From positions 1 to 64,000 of the forward strand of contig JAALKD010000013.1 of the NCBI GenBank assembly GCA_011088215.1: a stretch of DNA of 64,000 bases, read 5' to 3'. Within the stretch, counting starts at the first letter, position 1. Every line of letters begins with the position of its first letter. Below, one piece after another: positions 27,177-35,586 of this stretch. Below the pieces are notes generated by a model. The model was not told the origin of the DNA and did not search any database. It saw nothing but the letters and a program-made list of their open reading frames with translations. Source of the DNA: Sphingomonadales bacterium. Its GTDB lineage: Bacteria > Pseudomonadota > Alphaproteobacteria > Sphingomonadales > Kordiimonadaceae. The translations under genes were made by a program, and so were the position numbers.

Positions 27177-28426
27177 ATGGCGGCGATTAAACCAAAGCAG
27201 GACAAAGACATCGGTATGCGCACTCCTCCCCTGAGCGAAGATTTACTGAAGCTTGACGGTTATGCCACCAAGGCCACAGCGGCCAAGGCAAGAGGCATTC
27301 CCGGTGCGATAAACCTTGCGTTCGGCGAGCCCGACTTTGGACCGCCGCCTGGTACGCGGCAGCTGATTGAAGGTAAGGACCTGACATGGGATGCCTTCAT
27401 GCAATCCAGCAAATCTTACGAAAAAAGTCGCGGCATGCTGGAGCTAAGGGTTGCGATCGCTGATTATTATGCTCGCCGTTACGGTCTTCAAGTTACCCAG
27501 AGCGAGAGGTACTGATCACCCACGGCGGCGTGGAGGCTATTAGCTTAGCGGCGCTTGTAACCAGTTCACCTGGCGAAAATATTTTAATCACTGACCCTAC
27601 CTACATGCTGTATCAGCGTGCGGTTCGCACGTTGGGGCGCAATCCTGTTTGTCTTTCCCGTAGGTGTGGGGGGCATGAATACGCTGCGCTCGACGAACTG
27701 GAAAAGTCCGCAAAAACCGCGCGGGCTCTAATTGTTAATTCGCCGGAAAACCCCAGCGGTTACGTGGCCAGCAAAACAGATTTCGATGCGCTTGCTGGCG
27801 TGGCGGAGAAAAACGACCTGTGGGTTATCCACGATGAAGTATATGATAGTATGGCCTTTGCCCGACCGCATATTCCCGCAAGGTGCGTGCCGGGCCTTGA
27901 GGACCGTTCTATATTGATCAACAGTTTTTCAAAAAAATACGGCGTGCCGGGCCTGCGAATTGGCTGGTTGTGTGCGCCGCCTGCGGTTATTGATCTGGCT
28001 GCCAAACTTCATGACTATCTTTATCTGGGTGTGAACAGTCTTTCTGAGCGCTTTGCCTTGCGCATGATTTCCGATGTCTCCGCTGACCCGTGGATGGACG
28101 GCGTGGCCGCTATGCTGCAAAAGCGGGCACAAATTTTGGAGGGCGTGTTGACGCCGGAGAAAGGCTTCTCGTGGCCGCGCTTGCCACAAGGTGGAATGTT
28201 TGCCTTTCCAGCTGCCACTGACCTGAGCAGCAGGTTACCAGCGGGAAATGTCGGTGGTGCGGGTGCGCGAGCAGCTGATTACCTGTTGGCAGAGAAGAAG
28301 GTTGTCTCAATCCCCGGCCATGTTTATGGGCCAACGTCTGCCGCCAGTATCCGCTTGATTTTATGCTCAAGCGACGAGGTTTTCCAACCAGGGGTTCAGG
28401 CGCTAAAAGACTTGCCAGCCGTTTAG
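27177..28426 (+). pseudogene. Class I/II PLP aminotransferase, frameshifted
   Basis: Aspartate-aminotransferase-fold gene split across two frames. The first part holds NLAFGEPDFG and the second holds NSPENPSGY, IHDEVYD and the PLP lysine motif SFSKKYGVPGLRIG. The frames meet at about 27505-27515. Adding one G to GAGAGG gives a continuous SERVLITHGGVEAISLAA segment, so one base is missing. It is divergent from PEP mutase and could have made aminoethylphosphonate or an unrelated amino acid; PhnW-type transaminases belong to another fold class. The start (ATG 27177 or 27216) is uncertain. Inactive if the deletion is real. Confidence 0.82.
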
Positions 28427-28450
28427 CCAAAACTGTTTAGTTAGAGTTGT

Positions 28451-29954
28451 TTATGTTGCGGCAATCTTCCGCTCTACCATGGCCTGAAAAGCGTTAGAAA
28501 TTGCCTCCAGATGCGGGCGCATATAGGGCGATTTTTTCGCATGATTGAAACTGTGGCGCATTGCCGGATTCAGTTCGAAAATCAGCACTGTCCCATCTTC
28601 AAGTAAGGTAAAATCAATACCGAAGAAATCGAGACCAATAAAGCCGGGAAGCTTTTGCAATGTTGCCGTGGCCTTCGCGCCAATAACAGACGCTGGGTCG
28701 GTAAGGAACTGTTTTTCTTTTTCAACCATCCAGGGATGGCTGTTCATGAATGTTTTGCGATTGCCGCCGTGAACGTTCCACACTTCATCCACGTGCCTGA
28801 CAACCGGATATAAGGCACCGTCGATGGCGAAAAAGCGCATTTTGGTATAGTGACCGTCCACCGAGGCATTTTCGATAAATTCAATCACATAGACACTGTC
28901 GCCGCTAACGCTGGTTAGATATTTCTCAAGCTCTGCTTTTTCCTCAACAAGCTTTGTCGTGACTGCCGTGTGTGTACCGGTTTCCCGAATGATCAGTGGC
29001 ATCGAAAAGCCAGCTGTTTCTATGTCGGTCACTATTGCCGATACCGATTTGTCGCCAACAGGAAAGCGCTCTGTTCTGGGAAATCGGATGCCGGGAAGTG
29101 CATTTAGCCGCTGATAGTTCCGGTCTCTTGTGGTTTTCAGCACATTGGTTGGATGGTTTATAATCGATGTCTTCCGGTGGTTGCCTGCATATGCTTCCAG
29201 CGACTTCAGCGAGCGATATTCGGTGTCCGCGTCCGCGATGGTGTTGAGCAACAAGTCATGCCCCACTTCTGGCGCACACTGGACAATGTTATCCGACATA
29301 CAGTATAGGAATATAAATCATAGGGGTCTGTATCGAGCAGATGCCTGAGCATAAAATGCCCACCGCGCCGGTAGCGCTGAAACGTACCATTCTCTCGTGT
29401 GCCGATTTTATAGTAACTTTTGTCGTAACCGGACATCTGCAGCAGCGTGCCTTTTTTCCCCCGTCGGTGTCCGCAGGGGTTAGCTCTATCGGTTGCCGAC
29501 TAAAAAAATCGACCAAAAGGTTGTCGGCGTCTATTCGCCGGTCCAACGCAAAATAGAGGGCCGCCAGATTCAGGTGAACCTCTTGATTGTCTGGCGCGGC
29601 CGCGGCTAGCGTTTCAAATACAGTGGCAGCAACCACAAAACGCCCGTTGGCCATCAGGTATTGCGCTTGGTTTTCCAGACCTGCAAAGTCGGCCTCCGTC
29701 TTCGCTTTTTCTAACTGGTTGCCGGATAAGTGCATGGCAAACTCGAACAAGGTTGCGGATTGCTGTTTCTGGCCCTCTTTGGCAAGCAGGTCTGCATGTT
29801 GAAACAAAAGTGAAATCAGGGTTTCCCTGGCCAAACCCGCTTTGATCGGTGCACTGCCGTCGCGGGTGCCCATTTCGACAAAAGCTCTTGCCACCTCCAG
29901 GTCCAGATCAGACGGATTGTCTGTGTTTGTTTTTGCTTTATTGAATAAGGTCAT
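28451..29954 (-). pseudogene. TPR plus ATP-grasp-like protein, two frameshifts
   Basis: Three consecutive ORFs in three frames read as one protein: a TPR region (29954 to about 29450, VHLNLAALYFALDRR), a linker (MSGYDKSYYKIGTREN to DPYDLYSYTV), and a RimK/ATP-grasp-like region (28451-29299, with INHP, FPLGLD-like FIGLDFFGIDF and FELNPAMRH). The first junction lies in GGGGGAAAAAAGG, where one extra base restores frame; the second is near 29300-29310. Both are net losses of one base. Family members are TPR-ATP-grasp proteins of unknown substrate. It converges with the aminotransferase. Confidence 0.75.
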
Positions 29955-30121
29955 TATTTGTCCGTCGTTTAATATATCTTAGCATTAACCCATTAGGCAG
30001 GTTAGGCCAATTTCTTTGAACAAGTCGGGTGCATAATGAACTTTCTAGCGGAAAATACGCTGCATGATTGCAGGTGGCCGATGATAGGTTTACAAGAACG
30101 GTTGGGGCTTCGGAGCCATAT

Positions 30122-31843
30122 ATGCGATTGATATCATTGGTGTTAACGGTTGGTTTGGGCGTATCAGCGCAGTCTGGCATGGCCCGCGATGAGCCCGCAG
30201 GTGTTAAAAGGTTTGACGCCGTTGACCGTAGTTTTTCCATATCGAAAGAATTGGGCGTCAGTGACAAACGCAAGCGGTTGGACCAGTGGCTGGAAACCGC
30301 TCCCCCGGAAAATATTCCGCTCAAAAAAGAGCTGGCACGGCAATATAATATTTTGCCGCCGCCCTATTTGTTTGATCTGGCCGAACGGAGCTTTTCCGCA
30401 GATGTAAGGGCTGCTCTGGAATGGTATTGGCTTGGCCATATTCGAGCGAGAATGGATGCCGTGCTGTGCGCAGATGCCAGTGCGGTAGATGCGGTTGCTT
30501 ACTTACCGGCTCGGGCAAGAACAGTTACCAAATATATACGTACCAACCCCAATTTGGCGGGTGAAGTGGGTGAGAAAACTCTCGCGCGAACGGATCTGCG
30601 CGATAGTCAGGCTTCACCCTGGTGGATTTGTTCTCGCGGCAGCGACGCCCAGCCGAACACAGATCCGCTGTCCTGGCTGGTGCCTCAGGATGAAATGTCG
30701 AACCGTTATGCGGGATTGATGGCAGAGACCAAACAGATGTTCGATGAAATGCGTCGTCCGATGGATGATCAAATAGCCGCTCTGACGCCAGCTATTGCGC
30801 CCATTGTTGTTGCCACGCGCCGCAGCATCACCAACGTGCTTTGGTCGCGCTCGCGTGGCTTGCTTATGAGCGAAGCGATGCAGCGAAAAGCAGGCAGGTT
30901 ATTGCTTTGGGACGGTGGCAGGCCACTGGCAATTGCGAACGATGTTGGCGGCTCCAATCTGTATGTTGCTGGTGATTTTGTTTCATACCGAACCCGGGCA
31001 CCCAACGGTGCGCGCCGCGCCCTTGATTCAGGAGCACCAAGAACACTGCGCTATAAGGGCGGCTTGTTGGGCCAAGACCTGCGGCAATATTCCCACAGTT
31101 ATAGTAGCGCTCGGCTTTCACCGGGTGGTTTTCAGCGTGCCCGGGCGGACAAACTTGGTTTTGCGCCCTGGAGTCAAAACTCCCTGACCTGTGAATGGAC
31201 GAACGCTGATCAGGCGGAGAAAGCCAGTTTTGATGCCGTAAAAACTGTCGAGTTGGGATCGGCCGCGTTGGGTCAGCCACATGGGTTTCTGGAATCCACA
31301 TCACACGGCACGTTTTTTTACGCCTCCCGCAATGCAAAGCCTGTTCAGGTTTCTGACAAGCAGTTCCCGTTAAAATGTATGAAGTTCATTCGGTTTCTGA
31401 ATGCTATTCACATGGTTGCTTGCCCGATTTCTTATGTGACATTTTCCGGTGATCCGGTGAATCATGATTTGATGGCTGTATCGTTATTGAAATTGGGTGA
31501 AGATAAGCCAGCTCTGGAACAGCGCGACCTACCACCTATTCCCGGTGAGCGCGGCGAGACCCAAACGTTGATCACAAAGACCGGTATCGTTCGGTTGATG
31601 AAGAGCCGATATACGCCTGTGCAAAAACGGCCAGGCGGCCTCTATTGGTTTGGCTGGCCTGGCGACGACCCGGGCGATGACGAGCCCAAAAAAATCTGGG
31701 AAGGATATCCGGATCAGGCCGATGTTAGTGACGATGGCTGCAAAATTGCGCTCTCGACGATCAAAAGTGCCGCCAGCATTGGCCGCGACCGTAGTGTTTT
31801 GGTGCTTGATATTTGTGAGGCAACGCTAAAGCCAGCCGAATAG
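30122..31843 (+). CDS. Secreted protein of unknown function
   Basis: 573 residues after choosing ATG 30122, which begins a signal peptide (MRLISLVLTVGLGVSAQ); the track start at 30068 only adds a non-signal leader. I do not recognise a family. The protein is soluble-looking and rich in Trp, Tyr and Arg, with several cysteines (VLCAD, WWICSRG, LKCMKF, MVACPIS, DDGCKIA) that could pair in the periplasm. The second half has beta-strand-like repeats with NDVGGSN, WTNADQAEK and DVSDDGCKIAL, the last resembling a beta-propeller blade. It sits alone between the broken TPR gene and the broken LysR gene. Confidence 0.7.
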   Translation: MRLISLVLTVGLGVSAQSGMARDEPAGVKRFDAVDRSFSISKELGVSDKRKRLDQWLETAPPENIPLKKELARQYNILPPPYLFDLAERSFSADVRAALEWYWLGHIRARMDAVLCADASAVDAVAYLPARARTVTKYIRTNPNLAGEVGEKTLARTDLRDSQASPWWICSRGSDAQPNTDPLSWLVPQDEMSNRYAGLMAETKQMFDEMRRPMDDQIAALTPAIAPIVVATRRSITNVLWSRSRGLLMSEAMQRKAGRLLLWDGGRPLAIANDVGGSNLYVAGDFVSYRTRAPNGARRALDSGAPRTLRYKGGLLGQDLRQYSHSYSSARLSPGGFQRARADKLGFAPWSQNSLTCEWTNADQAEKASFDAVKTVELGSAALGQPHGFLESTSHGTFFYASRNAKPVQVSDKQFPLKCMKFIRFLNAIHMVACPISYVTFSGDPVNHDLMAVSLLKLGEDKPALEQRDLPPIPGERGETQTLITKTGIVRLMKSRYTPVQKRPGGLYWFGWPGDDPGDDEPKKIWEGYPDQADVSDDGCKIALSTIKSAASIGRDRSVLVLDICEATLKPAE

Positions 31844-31860
31844 CTTCAACGCACTCGTTG

Positions 31861-32733
31861 TTAGCAAAAATTTTCAGTGAACAAATTGACCAATAGATCA
31901 GCGGTACGACGGATGTGGGGGCGGCGGTTTATATCGTCCGGTAGCACCAGCCAAATTTGACTATTTCCAGGCACAAACGGTTCGCTAACACGCGTAAGTG
32001 CTGGGTCTACATCACCCGCAAAGCAGGGTATTACTGCCAGAACACCACCACTTTTAACTGCATCCAACAGGTTAACTGATGCAGAACAGCGAACAATAGG
32101 GCTGCGAACACCCTGGTCTATTAACCATTTGGATGTGGCAAAGTGGTCCAATTCCTGAGCCAGCATCGCCCAGTTGAAATTGTTGAACCGCTGGTTGCCA
32201 AAAGCATCTTGCCGGTCGGCTACCAGCGTGTCGGCGCCGTAGACTGCGTATGTCTAACTGGGCAAGCGCTTTACTCGCATTCGGCCCTTGTCTGGCCGCA
32301 TGGTTCTAATGGCAATGTCGGCCTCGCGGCACGGGATATCAGCAAAGAGGGCACTTGAGACAATATCGATATGGCGCTCAACCGGATCACCGACAATGGA
32401 ACCGATGCGACGCGATAGAAAGCTGGCAACCCAAGGGCCGCAGGCAATGCGCACCGTTGGTGTTGCAACCGTTTGCTCCGTTGGACGGCGAATTTGCTCC
32501 GCGGCATGCATCATTTCATCTAGCACCGGGTTAAGGCGCAACGCGGCTGGGGTGGCCATGACACCGTCCGGGGTTACATCAAATAAGGTTTCGCCCAGTT
32601 CGTCCTCAAGTGATTTGATTTGCCGGCTAACCGTTGGTTGACTGATACGTAGCTGACGCGCGGCACCAGAGAAGCTTTCGCTTTCAAGTACAGCTTTCAA
32701 CACCCTGAGTTTTTGCCAGTTGACAGTATTCAT
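31861..32733 (-). pseudogene. LysR-family regulator with in-frame TAG
   Basis: LysR-type regulator of 290 codons: an HTH N-terminus (LRVLKAVLESESFSGAARQLRISQPTVSRQIKSLE) and a substrate-binding domain. The reading frame is continuous from 32733 to 31861 except for TAG at 32254-32256 after RVKRLPS, where CAG (Gln) would fit. Downstream residues (YAVYGADTLVADRQ and onward) keep normal LysR character, so this is one point change or a base error. It is divergent from an HbpS-like gene that is also broken, and would have controlled it or the hydrolase beyond. Confidence 0.85.
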
Positions 32734-32906
32734 AATTGTTTAGGTATCGTCATTATTGATGATTGTCATTCAATATTTTTTATCAGTAAATGACAGTCTA
32801 AGGCAAGCAACAGGGTGCAGGTTGGAATTGCGACCATTGCGGCTGCCCGCAGCCTTGTGTCATAGCCAATGGGTTAATTGTTTTTGGGATAATTTGGGAG
32901 AACACT

Positions 32907-33234
32907 ATGTCACGGAACTTCAAACACTTACTGGTAGGAGTTGCTGGTCTGACAGCAGCGTGGTCGTCGGCGAGCAGCGCACAGGAGATGCGGCCCGCAC
33001 TCACAGCGGCCTCGGCCAAAGCCATTGTCGCTGGCTGCGAGGCATTTCCCGGCGATTGGCCACGCTCCCAACATCGCGATTTTTGAAGGTGGCGAAGCTA
33101 TTTTCACCGCAGACGGCACACATATCGGCGGTGTCGGTGTGTCGGGTGCCCGTGGTTCTGAAGATGCCGAATGTGCAAGGGCCGGACTGGATGCGGCTGG
33201 GCTAATGTATGCCACGCCGCCAGCAGCTAACTAA
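32907..33234 (+). pseudogene. HbpS/GlcG-like heme-binding family gene with internal deletion
   Basis: The start is convincing: GGGAG ribosome site, then MSRNFKHLLVGVAG with an AxA-type signal end (ASSAQE), then LTAASAKAIVAGCEAF, the usual beginning of a secreted HbpS/GlcG protein. The frame then fails at 33084. Another frame gives the family's C-terminus (NIAIFEGGEAIFTADG, IGGVGVSGARGSEDAECARAG). The middle of the domain (about 60 residues) is missing at the junction near 33040-33060, so this looks like a real internal deletion rather than a base error. Confidence 0.72.
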
Positions 33235-33272
33235 CGTCTATCCATAGCTATAAATCATCAAGGGAAGTCCAA

Positions 33273-34190
33273 ATGAAAATACTCAATATACTGTTTGCTG
33301 TATGTGTTTCCGCGCTTGGACTTTCCGCTTCGCTCGCTGCTCAGGCTGAAAATGGGTGGCGTCAACTGCAGGCGATCAGTGCTGACGGAACCGCTATCGC
33401 CTATTATGTTAAAGGCAATAGCGGCGGTGTGCCGCTATTGGTGATATCTGGTGGCCCCGGCAGCAATCACCGCTATATGCGGGTGGGTGGGAGTTTTGAT
33501 GCGCTTAGCAAGTCGCGCCGTGTGGTTATGTTTGACCAGCGGGGCACGTCAAATTCTGGCGCGGTAACCGGGTTGCCCCGCTTGATACAATGGGCGGACG
33601 ATGTTGAGGCAATCAGAACCGCGCTTGGGGTTTCACACCTAGACCTTTTGGGGCATTCGTTTGGCGGCATAGTGTCGATGGCCTACGCGGACAAATATCG
33701 AGCACAGGTAAATTCCATCATGTTTGTCAACTCCACAGCGGCGTCGATTAAGGCAACCGGCAGTATTCTCGCACAGGTGTTTCCTGATAGAATAGAAGAG
33801 TGGCAGCAGACGAGACAAGCGCTAAGCTCCCGCTTTAAGGCTAGTGAAATTGAAGTGTTTACCTCGATGGAATTTGTTGACCTGCCAAAGGGCGAAGCCT
33901 TTATCGAAGCAATTAAAGATTACACCTATAATATTGAAGTGAATAATGCGCTGAGGTTGGATATGGCCGAGCTGGATTACTCACAGTCAGTTAGCGGTTA
34001 CACCTTTCCGGTTTTGGTGCTTCATGGCCGCTATGATCCGGTTATTACGCCAGCAACAGCTTGGCAACTTCACAAATTGATACCGGGCTCAGAGATAGAA
34101 ATTCTGGCCGCTACAGGGCATTTGCCTTTTGCTGAGCGCTCAGATGCTTTTGTCCTTAGCATTGAACGGTTTTTGAACGACCAAAACTGA
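33273..34190 (+). CDS. Secreted alpha/beta hydrolase (proline iminopeptidase-like)
   Basis: 305 residues with a signal peptide (MKILNILFAVCVSALGLSASLAAQA), the oxyanion loop ISGGPGSNH, nucleophile elbow GHSFGG, Asp in HGRYDPV, and His in ATGHLPF. SGGPG plus the MFDQRGTSNS segment resembles S33 proline iminopeptidases. It is likely periplasmic and its substrate is unknown. It lies 38 bp after the HbpS-like remnant on the same strand with an AGGGAAG ribosome site, so it was probably co-transcribed with that gene. Confidence 0.87.
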   Translation: MKILNILFAVCVSALGLSASLAAQAENGWRQLQAISADGTAIAYYVKGNSGGVPLLVISGGPGSNHRYMRVGGSFDALSKSRRVVMFDQRGTSNSGAVTGLPRLIQWADDVEAIRTALGVSHLDLLGHSFGGIVSMAYADKYRAQVNSIMFVNSTAASIKATGSILAQVFPDRIEEWQQTRQALSSRFKASEIEVFTSMEFVDLPKGEAFIEAIKDYTYNIEVNNALRLDMAELDYSQSVSGYTFPVLVLHGRYDPVITPATAWQLHKLIPGSEIEILAATGHLPFAERSDAFVLSIERFLNDQN

Positions 34191-34236
34191 TCGCTCACGC
34201 CTTTTTTCGGGCTCAGGACCTTTTGTGGCTTTGGCT

Positions 34237-34986
34237 CTACTTCCTTGCGGGTTTCTTGTGGATAGGCTCTCGTACTACGCCGTATTCGCCGCCCCATTTA
34301 TCAGTCATGGCGCTGCGGATATCCCACAATTCCGGGAAAAACCGATGTTTCGCACCCGACTGCAGCAAGTCAACTGGTCTGCCCTTCAGCGACTTGGAAC
34401 TGAGCCCGATTGAGCGATGTATCAAAAACAAATGGTTCCAACGGAACTTTTGGAACTGTTCGTCAAATTCGATCAGGGCCTCGGCAATTGCGTAGCGTCC
34501 ATCGTGACTGTATTTTTCGTCGTAAATGTCGGCGATCGTTAAACCGTCCGGCACCAGATAGGTGTCGCTGTATGCTTTCCACATATCCGGTGGCATTTTT
34601 AACAGCATGCGAAAACCGGGCGATTCCTGCCCGCTGCCATTGCCCAGCTGTAACCGGATTTCCTGATATTCTTTCGGCGACATCGTTTCCAGAACGTCCA
34701 GCTGGCTGGTCATCAACCGCTGCAGCATCGCAACCCGCGTCATCAGAGTTAATACCCGGTGCGTTTCGCCCTGCTCCAGATAGTCGATCACCTCAACCAG
34801 TGTGAAGGTCATCAACTTCATCCACAATTCTTCAACTTGGTGAACGATCTGAAACTGCAGCTCATCAGTGTTGCAAAGCTGGTTCAGTGGTTTTTGACAC
34901 GTCAATAGCTGATCGCATTTCAGGTAAACACCATAGTCGAGCATTTCAGGGTTTTCGATCCGGGCATAATATTTGTCACGGTTCAT
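34237..34986 (-). CDS. kynA: Tryptophan 2,3-dioxygenase
   Basis: Heme dioxygenase that opens the tryptophan indole ring to N-formylkynurenine. The 249-residue protein has the TDO features: YLKCDQLLTCQKP, DELQFQIVHQVEELWMKLM with the active-site His, RVAMLQRLMTSQLDVLETMSP, and FRWNHLFLIHRSIG carrying the proximal heme His. The track starts at a TTG; the ATG at 34986 has AGGA at proper spacing. No other kynurenine-pathway gene is adjacent. It is divergent from an Lrp-family regulator with a paired inverted repeat between them. Confidence 0.93.
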   Translation of the reverse strand: MNRDKYYARIENPEMLDYGVYLKCDQLLTCQKPLNQLCNTDELQFQIVHQVEELWMKLMTFTLVEVIDYLEQGETHRVLTLMTRVAMLQRLMTSQLDVLETMSPKEYQEIRLQLGNGSGQESPGFRMLLKMPPDMWKAYSDTYLVPDGLTIADIYDEKYSHDGRYAIAEALIEFDEQFQKFRWNHLFLIHRSIGLSSKSLKGRPVDLLQSGAKHRFFPELWDIRSAMTDKWGGEYGVVREPIHKKPARK

Positions 34987-35043
34987 TTTCAATCCTCATG
35001 TAGGCGAGTGGAAAATAGGAATATAGGCTCTATCTCGGCGAAC

Positions 35044-35086
35044 ATTGTTCTTTTTATTTTGTGTTATACTTTCTATAAAGAACGAT
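35044..35086. promoter_or_regulatory. Paired inverted repeat, likely Lrp-family operator
   Basis: ATTGTTCTTTTTA (35044-35056) and TATAAAGAACGAT (35074-35086) are inverted copies matching at 11 of 13 positions. Their centres are 30 bp apart, about three helical turns. They lie between the divergent tryptophan dioxygenase and Lrp genes in an A/T-rich stretch, as expected for an Lrp/AsnC regulator of amino-acid catabolism. Confidence 0.6.
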
Positions 35087-35118
35087 AGTCTTCAAAATAG
35101 CAGATTATTGGAACAATT

Positions 35119-35574
35119 ATGGATGCAACAGACTTGAAAATCCTGGCAGCATTGGAGGGCAATGGCCGGATTTCCTTTACTGAGCTGGGTGAAAAAATAG
35201 GCCTGAGCAAAACACCCTGCTGGACTCGCGTGAAGGAGCTGGAGGCATCCGGCGTGATCGAGGGTTACAGCGCACGGTTATCGCCTCAGGAACTGGATTT
35301 GGGCATTCGTGCGCTTGTGCATGTGGTTGTTGGCTTTGACCGTTATCAGGCATTCGAGGACGCAATCATTCAGCACCGGTCGGTCAGATGTTGCCACGCA
35401 GTGACCGGAGAATATGACTATATTTTGGAGGTGTTGGCACCGGACATCTCGGCGCTGGATGAATTGTTGCGGCTAGAACTGAGCCGCCTGCCGGGTGTAT
35501 CGCGGTTCAACACGTCGATAACCACCCGCATGATCAAGGAAGCGGGCAGCTATTGCAGCATGTTGCCGCCGTGA
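35119..35574 (+). CDS. Lrp/AsnC-family transcriptional regulator
   Basis: A 151-residue regulator with an N-terminal HTH (MDATDLKILAALEGNGRISFTELGEKIGLSKTPCWTRVKELEASGVI) and a C-terminal RAM ligand-sensing domain (about 65-145, with CCHAVTGEYDYILEV). By position it probably senses tryptophan or a product and controls the divergent dioxygenase, as PutR- and BkdR-type Lrp proteins control adjacent catabolic genes. It converges with the histidine kinase, 12 bp apart. Confidence 0.92.
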   Translation: MDATDLKILAALEGNGRISFTELGEKIGLSKTPCWTRVKELEASGVIEGYSARLSPQELDLGIRALVHVVVGFDRYQAFEDAIIQHRSVRCCHAVTGEYDYILEVLAPDISALDELLRLELSRLPGVSRFNTSITTRMIKEAGSYCSMLPP

Positions 35575-35586
35575 TGGTCTGCCACA

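Noticed and set aside
34191-34236. Hairpin terminator between the alpha/beta hydrolase and tryptophan dioxygenase
   Set aside because: The T-rich stretch has no convincing GC stem before it on either strand.
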